A stretch of 64,000 nucleotides of DNA from Chloroflexota bacterium (lineage in GTDB: Bacteria > Chloroflexota > Anaerolineae > Caldilineales > Caldilineaceae). Made by a program: the position numbers and the translations under genes. The notes beneath the pieces are model-generated. The model searched no databases, was not told the origin of the DNA, and was given only the letters and a program-made list of their open reading frames with translations. The first letter of the stretch is position 1. Every line of letters begins with the position of its first letter. The stretch spans positions 124,001 through 188,000 of the forward strand of contig BOKO01000003.1 of NCBI GenBank assembly GCA_016861025.1, written 5' to 3'. Of the stretch, positions 1 through 10,002 are shown piece after piece.

Positions 1-905
1 GGGCCTATGCCCACCTTGATCGCATCGGCGCCAGCCTCCGCCAGGTCGCGCGCGCCTTCCGCTGTCGCTACGTTGCCGGCGACAATCTGCGCCTCTGGAA
101 AGTTACGGCGCAGCGTCTGCACCATCTCGATGCAGTGATCGGCGTGCCCGTGTGCGATGTCGAGCACCAACACATCGGCGCCGGCCTCCAGCAACGCCTC
201 GGCGCGCTTGACCTCCCTGGCGCCGACGCCGATTGCAGCGCCCACCAGCAGCCGCCCGCGCTCATCGACGCTGGCTGGCGAGCGCCGCTCGACGCGCACC
301 ACATCGCGCGAGGTGATCAGACCGACGACGGCGCCATCGCGGTCGACGACCGGCAGCTTTTCCAGGCGATGTTCGTAGAGCAGGGCGCGCGCCTCCGCCG
401 AGGTCACCGAAGGTCCGACCGACACGATATGGTCGGCCGGCGTCATCGCCTGCATCACGGTCTGTATATTGTCCGGCGCCAGCAAAATGTCGCGGCGCGT
501 GATCAACCCGACCAGCCGCATGTTGTCATCAACGACGATCAGCCCGCCGACATCGTGCTGATCCATCAGTTCCCGCGCCTCGGCGATGGCAGCGTCAGCG
601 GCGACGGTGTACGGATTCTCGACCATCAGCCCCTGTGCACGCTTGACCTTAGCGACCTGGCGCACCTGCTGTTCGACAGTCATAAAGCGATGCAAAACGC
701 CAATGCCACCCGCGCGCGCCATCGACACCGCCATCCGCCACTCCGTCACAGTATCCATGTTGGCGCTCAAGATCGGAACCGCCAGCCGCAGCTTGCTGGT
801 CAAAAAAGACGAGACATCCACATCGCTGCGCGAACGCACCGACGATCGGCGCGGCGCCAGCAACACATCATCAAATGTAAGTCCTTTCCCTGGTCGCACA
901 ATCAT
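1..905 (-). CDS. guaB: IMP dehydrogenase, C-terminal part outside window
   Basis: Oxidises IMP to XMP with NAD+, the committed step of GMP synthesis in the cytoplasm. About 301 residues are visible on the minus strand, beginning MIVRPGKGLTFDDVLLAPR, the usual IMPDH N-terminus. A pair of CBS domains occupies roughly residues 90-205 (MTPADHIVSV and VVDRDGAVVGLITSRD are recognisable). The barrel resumes with GAAIGV, LDIAHGH and QIVAGNVATAEGA, and reaches KVGIGP at the edge. The catalytic Cys loop (GSICTTR in the family) lies just beyond the window. The ATG at 903-905 has an AAGGAG site 6 bases upstream. It starts 4 bases after the stop of the propeller gene, so the two are probably co-transcribed. 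The gene is truncated only by the window edge. Confidence 0.96.
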   Translation of the reverse strand, partial: MIVRPGKGLTFDDVLLAPRRSSVRSRSDVDVSSFLTSKLRLAVPILSANMDTVTEWRMAVSMARAGGIGVLHRFMTVEQQVRQVAKVKRAQGLMVENPYTVAADAAIAEARELMDQHDVGGLIVVDDNMRLVGLITRRDILLAPDNIQTVMQAMTPADHIVSVGPSVTSAEARALLYEHRLEKLPVVDRDGAVVGLITSRDVVRVERRSPASVDERGRLLVGAAIGVGAREVKRAEALLEAGADVLVLDIAHGHADHCIEMVQTLRRNFPEAQIVAGNVATAEGARDLAEAGADAIKVGIG

Positions 906-909
906 TGCA

Positions 910-3612
910 TCACTCCTTTGTGGGCGCCGAATAGCGAATCAGCCCGCCGGTGGCGCCGCCGACCCAAATTTCACCATCGACCGCAGCCAACGCTGTGATA
1001 CGATTGTCGGGCAGTGCGCCGGCGGTCGTCTCATGCTGCCAGCCTTCGCCGACATCGAAGAAAAGTCCATCGTCCGTCGTGCCCACCCAGATCGAGCCGT
1101 TCGTCGCCAGAATCTGTGAAATCACACGTTCGCCGACGGCCGGAATCGGCGTGACGACGCCGTTGTGCAGCTCAGCCAGCCCGGCGTCCGTCCCGATATA
1201 AAGCAAGCCGTCATTGTCCAGCGCAAGCGCCGTCACCGTATCGCTGGGCAAGCCGATGTTTTCTACAGTAAACACCTCCAGTTGGTTGAGGGCAAAGCGA
1301 TAGAGACCACCGCCAGCGCTGCCGATCCACATAGCAGATCCATCGGCAAGCAAAGCGCGAATGTCGGCGCTGGGCAGGCCGGTTTCGCGCGTCAGGTTGA
1401 CAAAAGCAGCGCCATTCCAAATGCTGACGCCCGCATCCGCTCCCAGCCAGATGCGGCCGCGACTGTCCTCCGCAATCGCCCGCACCTTGCCGCCAGCCAG
1501 CCCATCTTCCGGCGTGAATTGCGTCCACGTTGCTCCATCCCAGACCGCCGCCCCGTCGCCGCCGATCCAAAGATTGCCATTGCGCGCCGCGTAGAGCGCT
1601 TGGATCGCGGCCGGATCGACCCCGCTTGCCGGCAGCAGTTCGGGCGGCCGCGTCGGCGCAACGATGCGCTGGACGCCAGCGTCGGTGACGACCCATAGCG
1701 CGTCGTCGGCGTCAACGGTTGCGGCGGAAATGGCGTTGCCGGCAACGCCTTCATTGGTTTTAAAGAAGCGCCGCCAGGTTGCACCATCATAGACGCTGAA
1801 CCCATCGCCGGCAGTGGCAGCGTAGAGCTGATCGTCATTGTCCAGCGCCAGCCGGGTCAGCGGCGCGGCGGACGCGCCATTCTCGCGGCGAAATGCTTCA
1901 AGACACGAAGCCGTGGCGGGGTCGAAACGGCAAATTGTTCCGTCGATGTCGCCTAGCCAAAGGTCGCCTGCGCCAGTTGGCGCAAGCCCCGTGATCAGTC
2001 GCGGCGGAAAGCCATCGTCTCCCACCTCCTCGGCGCTGAACACTGTCCACTGCTCGCCATCGACACGGTAGAGCACGCCATCGCCGCCCACCCACACACC
2101 GCCGCCAGGATCAGCAGCGATAGCGCCGATGCGGTTGCTTTCCAATGGGCTGTTGGCTACGGTGTAAAACGTCGAGTCGGGTCCGGCGGAAACGGTGATG
2201 CCGTCATCGGAAACGACCCAAATTTCCGTCAGTGCGCCGACGACCGCCAGATCGAGCACGGTATTCGACGCCAGGCCGCTGTTGCGGTCGAGGTGTCGCC
2301 ATGTGTTGGTGCGTGCGTTGAAGACGTCGATGCCGTGACGCGCATAGCCGACCACCAGGTAGCCAGCTTCGACATCGCAAGCCAACGCCGAGATATCGTC
2401 GTAGCGCAATTCGCTGTTGCGGCTGTTGAGCTGACGCCATCCACCCGCAAGCAGGTTGACAATCTGCAAGCCATCTTCACTGCCAAACAGCATGCCCAAC
2501 GACGGCAACTCACAATCAACCACCGCTGTGAGTCGATTGGCGGTCAGCCCGTTGATGCTCGTAAATTTGACCGGCGATGCGCCGCCGCGCGTCCACGCCA
2601 GCGCCCCGCCGTCGGTCGCAATCCAGATCGTGTTGCCGGCGACGACAAGATCGTTTACACGATTGGCGTCAGAGACGATCGTCCACGACTGACGAAGCGC
2701 ACGGCTGGTTGGCGTCGGCGTCGGCGCCAGCAATGTCGTCAGCGGCGCCGTCGGCGTCGCCGACGATGCAACGTCGGGCGTCGGCGTCAAACGCAGAAGA
2801 CCTGCACCGGATTCAGCATCTGCAGCCGTGCTGACGCCCGACGGCGTCTGTGCGCTCACCACTGTGACGATTGGGAGCGCATCCGGCGTTTGCGTTGCTG
2901 TCGAGGTGGTCACCGGTCGAATGATTGGCGTCGGCGCACTGGACGCAACGATTGGCTCAAAAAAGGTGATGCTTTGCAGGATATTCTGCATGGCGGCGTC
3001 GGTCTCGGTCGTCCAGATGTCGGTGGGTGCAGTGGCCGCCACGACGAAGAGAGTGTCCTCATCTCGGCGCGTCACGGCAATGCGCCCAGCCAGCGGAACC
3101 CCTTCCACCACATTGCGCAGTGAAAGCGCCACACCTTCTGCGGCGCCAATGCGAATTGGCTCGATCGCTCCCAACTCGGCCGCAGTGCGACTGACAAACG
3201 GCTGAGCGATCTGCATGATGGCGTCTTCTAACGGCTGCTCGCGGCGCAGCCCAATGCTTGCCAGTGGGAAGACATCGAGGGCAATGGTTGAAGCGTTCAC
3301 GTCGTTGCTCGTCTCGCCGGCGGGCGCATCATTCAGCCTGCGCGAAAGCGTCGCCGCCGCCCCTTGCATCGTCACCTCATACCCCAACAGCGGTTGGAAA
3401 CGATAGCCGCCTTCAAGCGAAATCAGATCGGCACCCAATGTCTCGAAGGGGGTGGCGGTCGGTGTGGGCGTAGTCGTGGGCGTCGAAGTCGGCAGCGGTT
3501 CGATCGTAATGGCTGGCTGGCTGCGCAGAGTCAACGCCACCAGCCCGGCCAGCGCCGCTGCCAACAGCAGAGTCACGATCACAGAAACAAATCGAAAGGC
3601 AGTCGATTGCAC
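910..3612 (-). CDS. Membrane-anchored two-component-regulator-type beta-propeller protein
   Basis: Function unknown; a large extracytoplasmic sensor or scaffold is the likely role. From a GTG start it has about 900 residues. There is one N-terminal membrane segment (VSVIVTLLLAAALAGLVALT), a Thr-Pro linker (TPTPTATP), a globular domain of about 160 residues, a second Thr/Pro/Ser linker, and then at least eight propeller repeats. The repeats follow the Reg_prop pattern, for example KVRAIAEDSRGRIWLGADAG and WVVTDAGV. I chose the GTG at 3612 because an AAGGAG lies 5 bases upstream; an ATG at 3645 would add 11 residues but has a poorer site. No kinase or output domain follows the propeller, unlike hybrid regulators with this fold. 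It is the first gene of a unit with guaB, served by the promoter at 3713-3740. Confidence 0.8.
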   Translation of the reverse strand: MQSTAFRFVSVIVTLLLAAALAGLVALTLRSQPAITIEPLPTSTPTTTPTPTATPFETLGADLISLEGGYRFQPLLGYEVTMQGAAATLSRRLNDAPAGETSNDVNASTIALDVFPLASIGLRREQPLEDAIMQIAQPFVSRTAAELGAIEPIRIGAAEGVALSLRNVVEGVPLAGRIAVTRRDEDTLFVVAATAPTDIWTTETDAAMQNILQSITFFEPIVASSAPTPIIRPVTTSTATQTPDALPIVTVVSAQTPSGVSTAADAESGAGLLRLTPTPDVASSATPTAPLTTLLAPTPTPTSRALRQSWTIVSDANRVNDLVVAGNTIWIATDGGALAWTRGGASPVKFTSINGLTANRLTAVVDCELPSLGMLFGSEDGLQIVNLLAGGWRQLNSRNSELRYDDISALACDVEAGYLVVGYARHGIDVFNARTNTWRHLDRNSGLASNTVLDLAVVGALTEIWVVSDDGITVSAGPDSTFYTVANSPLESNRIGAIAADPGGGVWVGGDGVLYRVDGEQWTVFSAEEVGDDGFPPRLITGLAPTGAGDLWLGDIDGTICRFDPATASCLEAFRRENGASAAPLTRLALDNDDQLYAATAGDGFSVYDGATWRRFFKTNEGVAGNAISAATVDADDALWVVTDAGVQRIVAPTRPPELLPASGVDPAAIQALYAARNGNLWIGGDGAAVWDGATWTQFTPEDGLAGGKVRAIAEDSRGRIWLGADAGVSIWNGAAFVNLTRETGLPSADIRALLADGSAMWIGSAGGGLYRFALNQLEVFTVENIGLPSDTVTALALDNDGLLYIGTDAGLAELHNGVVTPIPAVGERVISQILATNGSIWVGTTDDGLFFDVGEGWQHETTAGALPDNRITALAAVDGEIWVGGATGGLIRYSAPTKE

Positions 3613-3712
3613 AGGCGCTCCTTCATTGAGGGCCGCCAACCGCATATTTGCCCCGGCTGCCCCCGTTGGCGTGCGTTGTCGAACTCAACCACAACGCAGA
3701 TCTGCACCAAAG

Positions 3713-3740
3713 ATTTTAACACTTCGGCGCATAGAGACAA
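3713..3740 (-). promoter_or_regulatory. Sigma70-type promoter for propeller gene and guaB
   Basis: On the minus strand TTGTCT (3735-3740) and TAAAAT (3713-3718) are separated by 16 bases. The -10 matches consensus at 5 of 6 positions and the -35 at 4 of 6. It points at the propeller gene, giving a leader of roughly 95 bases to the GTG start at 3612. Identified by eye only. Confidence 0.55.
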
Positions 3741-3836
3741 AGGTTTCTAGCAGGACGGGCTATGTCTCGTCTAGAGCAACGCTGGTCATTGTCATCTGCG
3801 GTTTCATAGCTGCACCCTGAAGCGTGAAAGCGCAAT

Positions 3837-5051
3837 CTATGCCTTCAATTCGCGCTCGCGAATGCCGATCAGATAGAGCAGCCCATCCAGCCCCATGTCG
3901 GAGATGGCGCCGCTGGCTTGTTGGCGCACGACCGGCTTGGCGTGAAAGGCGACGCCCAGCCCGGCCACACTCAGCATCGGCAGGTCGTTGGCGCCGTCGC
4001 CCACGGCAATCGTCTGCTCCAACCGCAGCCCCTCCGCCGCCGCGATCTCGCGCAGCAGCGCAGCCTTGCGCGGCCCGTCGATGATCTCGCCCACCACCCG
4101 CCCTGTCAACCGGCCATCGACGATCTCCAGCCGGTTGGCGTGCATATAGTCGAAGCCAAGCTGGTCTTGCAGCCGTCTGCCAAAGTAGTCGAAGCCGCCG
4201 GAAATGATGCCGATCTTGTAGCCGAGACGTTTGAGCGTGCTCGTCACCAGCTCGGCGCCGTCGGTGAGACGGACGCGCGCCGCCACGGTCGCCAATGTCT
4301 CCTCCGGCAGCCCGGCAAGCAGCGCCACGCGCCGCGTCAGGCTCTGGCGAAAGTCGAGTTCGCCGCGCATCGCCGCCGCCGTGATCGCCGCCACCGCCTC
4401 GCCGACGCCAGCTTCCTTTGCCAGCTCGTCGATCACCTCAGCCTGGATCAGCGTTGAATCCATGTCAAAGACAACCAGCCGACGGTTGCGCCGGTAGATG
4501 TCGTCTACATGAAATGAAATATCAACGCCGATCTCCATCGAAATTTGCAAAAGCTGTCCGCGCATGGCGGCTTCGTCGGCAAGGCGACCGCTGGCAGTCA
4601 TCTGTACGCACGCTTTGGGTGCATGCGCCGGGTTGACCAGCGACGGCCGTCCGGTCAGCCGCGTGATCACGTCGATGTTGAGCTGGTTGGCGGCGCAGAC
4701 TGCGGCGACGCGCGAAATCTGCGCCGCGCTCAATTTGCGCCCCAGCAGCGTGATGATGTGGCGCGACTTGCCCTGCTCGTCGACCCAATGTTCATAGTCC
4801 GCCAGCGTGGTCGGACGGAAGCGCACCTCGACGCCCAACTCGTGACCCGTGAAGAGCAGGTCTTTGAGCACGGGCGAGGAGTGCTGCGCATCGGGAATCT
4901 CGACGAGCAAGCCGAGCGAGATGTAGTCGTGGATGACCGCCTGACCGATGTCGAGCACGTTGACGCCGTGCTCCGCCAGCACACCGGTGATGCGGGCGAC
5001 CAGGCCCGTGCGATCTTTGCCGGTGACATTGACAAGGATAATTTCTGACAT
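3837..5051 (-). CDS. serB: Phosphoserine phosphatase with N-terminal ACT domains
   Basis: Hydrolyses O-phosphoserine to serine, the last step of serine synthesis. The 404-residue protein has an ACT domain at about residues 4-75 (MSEIILVNVTGKDRTGLVARITG) and a second ACT-like region to about 180. These are followed by the HAD phosphatase domain with the DxDST nucleophile motif FDMDSTLIQAE (D196, D198) and a late VGDGANDLPML Mg2+ motif. The architecture matches the long mycobacterial-type SerB2 rather than the short enzyme. The frame is open to 5126, but the extra 25 codons lie in a heptanucleotide repeat (5053-5130), so I place the start at the ATG ending at 5051, where the ACT domain begins. 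The ribosome site is weak. It is separated from the FG-GAP gene by that repeat. Confidence 0.95.
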   Translation of the reverse strand: MSEIILVNVTGKDRTGLVARITGVLAEHGVNVLDIGQAVIHDYISLGLLVEIPDAQHSSPVLKDLLFTGHELGVEVRFRPTTLADYEHWVDEQGKSRHIITLLGRKLSAAQISRVAAVCAANQLNIDVITRLTGRPSLVNPAHAPKACVQMTASGRLADEAAMRGQLLQISMEIGVDISFHVDDIYRRNRRLVVFDMDSTLIQAEVIDELAKEAGVGEAVAAITAAAMRGELDFRQSLTRRVALLAGLPEETLATVAARVRLTDGAELVTSTLKRLGYKIGIISGGFDYFGRRLQDQLGFDYMHANRLEIVDGRLTGRVVGEIIDGPRKAALLREIAAAEGLRLEQTIAVGDGANDLPMLSVAGLGVAFHAKPVVRQQASGAISDMGLDGLLYLIGIRERELKA

Positions 5052-5052
5052 G

Positions 5053-5130
5053 CTATCTCTCGTATTGCGTGTTCCGTGTTGCGTCGTCCGCGTGACACAA
5101 AGCACGAAACACGTTTCACGCAACACGTAT
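5053..5130. repeat. Heptanucleotide palindromic element, CGTGTTG/CACGNAA type
   Basis: About ten consecutive 7-base units. The left half consists of variants of CGTGTTG (CGTATTG, CGTGTTC, CGTGTTG, CGTCGTC) and the right half of CACGNAA/CACGTAT variants. The two halves are approximately reverse complements, so a transcript could fold into an imperfect hairpin. It fills nearly the whole gap between serB and the FG-GAP gene. Confidence 0.75.
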
Positions 5131-5137
5131 CATTTGT

Positions 5138-6853
<1,716 letters not shown>

Positions 6854-6906
6854 TTTACCACGATCATGTTTCTAAAAAAGCGTTGCGCCGGGGGCGGTGA
6901 TTTGTT

Positions 6907-7371
6907 TCAACCCAACGCCGCCAGCGCCGATTCGACGCTCACTTCCGGCTTGACCTTAACCTGCGCCTCGATGATGCGGCCCTCCTCATCGATGACAAAG
7001 TGGCTGCGCTCGATGCCCATGTACTTCTTACCGTACATGCTCTTTTCGACCCATACCCCATATGCTTCGGCGATGGCGTGATCCTCGTCGACGAGCAGGG
7101 TGAAGGGCAGGTTGAATTTGGTCTTGAATTTCTGGTGCGATTTTGCACTGTCGGGGCTGACGCCGAGCACGACGGCGTTTTTCTCTTCGATCACCGGGTA
7201 GTTGTCGCGAAAACCACATGCCTGCGTTGTGCAGCCGGGCGTGTCATCTTTTGGATAAAAATAGAGGATGACGCGCTTGCCACGAAAATCGCTCAAGGAA
7301 ACGGTCTCGCCACCGTCGGTTACAGCGGTGAAATCTGGCGCGCTGTCGCCAACCTGTAATGTGCTCATCAT
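6907..7371 (-). CDS. bcp: Thioredoxin-dependent peroxiredoxin, Bcp/PrxQ type
   Basis: Reduces hydrogen and organic peroxides with electrons from thioredoxin in the cytoplasm. The 154-residue length is normal for Bcp. The peroxidatic cysteine is C47 in KDDTPGCTTQACGFRD, with the resolving cysteine C52 five residues later, as in the atypical two-Cys PrxQ group. The ILYFYPKDDTPGCT block and the LLVDEDHAIAEAYGVW region are typical. A GGAG site precedes the tandem ATG-ATG start; the second ATG (ending 7368) has slightly better spacing. It lies 53 bases upstream of the FG-GAP gene and divergent from the subtilase gene. Confidence 0.95.
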   Translation of the reverse strand: MMSTLQVGDSAPDFTAVTDGGETVSLSDFRGKRVILYFYPKDDTPGCTTQACGFRDNYPVIEEKNAVVLGVSPDSAKSHQKFKTKFNLPFTLLVDEDHAIAEAYGVWVEKSMYGKKYMGIERSHFVIDEEGRIIEAQVKVKPEVSVESALAALG

Positions 7372-7486
7372 TCTTTCTCCACACTCTTATGATATGCTTT
7401 CAAGCAACGAACAAAAGTGACTGTACTATATGCGAATGGGTGACCTGTTCGTCAGCAACATGGCTCTCATTCTGGAGCGACAGACC

Positions 7487-9394
7487 ATGACAAAGATCGA
7501 AGGGATCGTGCGGCGTTGGTGGGCGGCGGCAGTCGTTGCGCTCATGCTGGCTGTGACGCCGTGTGTTGCGCTGGCGCAGAGCGTCGATCCTTCGACGGCG
7601 GCGCAGGCGAAGATCGCACAGTCGCTGGCGAACGAGCTGAGTGCAGCGCAAGACCCCATCTCATTTCTCGTCATTTTGGACGAGCAGCTTGATCTACAAA
7701 CGGTGGTTTCCACCGCCAGCGCCGACGATGCACTGGAGCGACGCAAAGCGCTCTATGCTGCGCTCACTGCGCACGCTCAACAGACGCAGGCGCCGCTGCG
7801 CGCCTGGCTCGACGCGCGCGGCATTCCCTACACCGCGCACTATCTTGTGAATATGCTCGAGGTGCGCGGCGACCTGGCGTTGGCGCAACAATTGGCGCAG
7901 CGCCCGGAGGTGGAGCGGCTGGCGCGCAACCCAACGGTGCGCGGTCTCGATGTGATCGACGCCAGCCGCCCGGTCTGGTTGACGCGTGTATCGCTGCCAC
8001 TCCGTTCGACCAACATTACATTGCCGTGGGGGCTGAGCTACACCCATGCTGACGATGTGTGGGCGCTGGGCTTTCGCGGACAGGGCATTGTCGTCGCCGG
8101 TCAGGACACAGGCGTGGTCTGGGAGCATCCGGCGCTGAAGCCAGCCTATCGCGGCTGGAACGCGGCGGCGATGACTGTCACCCACCCCTACAACTGGTTC
8201 GACGCCTGGGGACGCGACCCGATCGACGACAGCGAATGTCCACAGGATGCGCAGATTCCTTGCGACGACAATATCGGCAGCTATCACGGCACGCACACGC
8301 TTGGCACGATGGTTGGCGACGCCACACCGATGGGCGACACGGTGATCGGCATGGCGCCCGACGCTGCGTGGATCGCCTGCCGCAACATGCGCGACGGCTT
8401 TGGCACGCCGTCCAGCTACACGGCGTGCTTTGAATTCTTCTTCGCCCCTTTTCCTCAAGGCGGCGACAAAATGACCGACGGCCGCCCCGAGCTGGCGCCG
8501 CACGTTATCAACAACTCGTGGAGTTGCCCACCTGTCGAAGGCTGCGATGTCAACAGCCTGCGCAATGTAGTGGAGACGATGCGCGCTGCGGGCATCTACG
8601 TGGCAGCGTCGGCTGGCAACAGCGGGCCTTCCTGTTCTTCCGTCAACACCCCGATCGGGATGCACGACGCCGTGACCAGCGTTGGCGCACACAACAACAG
8701 CGGCGTGATCGCCGGCTTCAGCAGTCGCGGCCCCGTGACCATCGACGGCAGCGGTCGGCTGAAGCCCGACCTGAGCGCACCAGGCGTCAGTGTGCGGTCG
8801 GCGGGTCTCACCTTCAACGGCCAACCGACCGTCAACCTTTCGCTCAGCGGCACGAGTATGGCGTCGCCGCACGTGGCCGGCGCAGTGGCGCTGCTGTGGT
8901 CGGCAACACCGGAATTGATAGGAGATGTGGATTTAACCGAGCAGATTTTACTCAAGAGCTCGACCCCGATTTCTGCCAGCAACTGTAGCAATGTTTCGCA
9001 ATCACCAAATCCGGTCTATGGATATGGCAACTTGAATATTCTTGCCGCTGTAGAGATGGCAAATGCGCCGGTGACGTTAACTGTCTCTTTGCAGAATGCT
9101 GGTCATCCTATGGTTGATGCGCTCGTCATGCTTACAGACATAAGGACAGGTTTTCAATATCAGCAAAGAACCGACGAAAATGGCAGCGTACGGTGGGGGC
9201 GCGCTGCGGATAACCGGGACAGTGCAGTCCATACAGATGCGGCGCCTCCGTTGCTCTTCACAGGTGATTATGACTTGAATCTGATTGTTGGAGATAGAAT
9301 TCTGCCAATAGGTGAAATATCCCTAGCAAAGGGTGAAAGCCTGACGCTAGAAAAGGCAATTACATGGTTATGGTTTCCACTGATCGTCAACTAA
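7487..9394 (+). CDS. Secreted subtilisin-family (S8) serine protease
   Basis: An exported endopeptidase of about 635 residues. From the ATG at 7487 (GGAG about 9 bases upstream) it begins with a clean signal peptide (WWAAAVVALMLAVTPCVALAQ), then an inhibitor-I9-like propeptide to about residue 170. The catalytic triad is D207 (VVAGQDTGVV), H267 (SYHGTHTLG) and S457 (LSGTSMASPHVAG), with oxyanion Asn in SAGNSGP. The frame is open from 7430, but that extension would bury the signal peptide. After the catalytic domain a C-terminal beta-rich module of about 110 residues ends in WLWFPLIVN; a similar MPLIV string occurs in the trypsin-like protein at 28234-30102. The last 450 bases are visibly more AT-rich than the rest. 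The 3' end overlaps the next gene by 31 bases. Confidence 0.93.
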   Translation: MTKIEGIVRRWWAAAVVALMLAVTPCVALAQSVDPSTAAQAKIAQSLANELSAAQDPISFLVILDEQLDLQTVVSTASADDALERRKALYAALTAHAQQTQAPLRAWLDARGIPYTAHYLVNMLEVRGDLALAQQLAQRPEVERLARNPTVRGLDVIDASRPVWLTRVSLPLRSTNITLPWGLSYTHADDVWALGFRGQGIVVAGQDTGVVWEHPALKPAYRGWNAAAMTVTHPYNWFDAWGRDPIDDSECPQDAQIPCDDNIGSYHGTHTLGTMVGDATPMGDTVIGMAPDAAWIACRNMRDGFGTPSSYTACFEFFFAPFPQGGDKMTDGRPELAPHVINNSWSCPPVEGCDVNSLRNVVETMRAAGIYVAASAGNSGPSCSSVNTPIGMHDAVTSVGAHNNSGVIAGFSSRGPVTIDGSGRLKPDLSAPGVSVRSAGLTFNGQPTVNLSLSGTSMASPHVAGAVALLWSATPELIGDVDLTEQILLKSSTPISASNCSNVSQSPNPVYGYGNLNILAAVEMANAPVTLTVSLQNAGHPMVDALVMLTDIRTGFQYQQRTDENGSVRWGRAADNRDSAVHTDAAPPLLFTGDYDLNLIVGDRILPIGEISLAKGESLTLEKAITWLWFPLIVN

Positions 9395-9990
9395 CCAATA
9401 CAAAGCGCAACAATACGCCGGTCATTTTGATCCCCGGCTGGCTCGACATCGAAAGCAAAATGGACGCATTGTCCGACTATTTGCGCGGCAAAGGCTTCAC
9501 CACAGAGATCGTCTCGCCGCAGCCAAGCGATGGCTCGGTGCCGATCGAGACACTGGCGACGCAGGCGCTCGCCGAGATCGACCGCAGAATTGGTTCCGGT
9601 GCACGCTTCGATTACATTGGTTTCAGCATGGGTGGGATCATTGGGCGCACGATTCTGCACTGGCTGGGGGGCAAAGAACGCATCCGCCGTTTTGTGACGA
9701 TCTCGACGCCCCATCGCGGCGTGGTGGTGGCGCAGCTTACCTGGCAGCCGGCGCTGCGCCAGATGCAGATGGGCGGCCCCTTTATCGAGTCGCTCAACGC
9801 ACATCTCGACGACTTTGCTAACATCCCTTTTTTGTCGATCTGGACGCCGCTCGACCTGACAGTGCTGCCGCCGGACAGCTCCGTCATAGCAGCGGCGGAG
9901 TCGTTGAAAATTGTCAGCCCGGCGCACGCACTGATGGTCTATGATCCGCGCGTGCAGAATGCCGTCGCCCAGTTTCTGGGTAAGACGTAG
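9364..9990 (+). CDS. Alpha/beta-hydrolase, lipase-like
   Basis: A 208-residue hydrolase of the triacylglycerol lipase/PGAP1-like group, substrate unknown. The oxyanion region VILIPGWLD is followed by the nucleophile elbow GFSMGG (S88). The Asp and His of the triad are plausibly in SIWTPLDLTVLP and SPAHALM near the C-terminus. There is no signal peptide, so it is probably cytoplasmic. The ATG at 9364 lies inside the end of the protease gene in another frame (31-base overlap); a second ATG at 9370 is possible. No separate ribosome site is visible, which suggests translational coupling. It converges on the cyclase gene 12 bases away. Confidence 0.85.
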   Translation: MVMVSTDRQLTNTKRNNTPVILIPGWLDIESKMDALSDYLRGKGFTTEIVSPQPSDGSVPIETLATQALAEIDRRIGSGARFDYIGFSMGGIIGRTILHWLGGKERIRRFVTISTPHRGVVVAQLTWQPALRQMQMGGPFIESLNAHLDDFANIPFLSIWTPLDLTVLPPDSSVIAAAESLKIVSPAHALMVYDPRVQNAVAQFLGKT

Positions 9991-10002
9991 CCCACGTAGC
10001 TA

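Noticed and set aside
135..998. Long plus-strand open frame over the first kilobase (287 codons)
   Set aside because: It is antisense to guaB, whose minus-strand frame has clear IMPDH motifs; the plus frame is Arg/His-rich, typical of shadow frames in GC-rich DNA.
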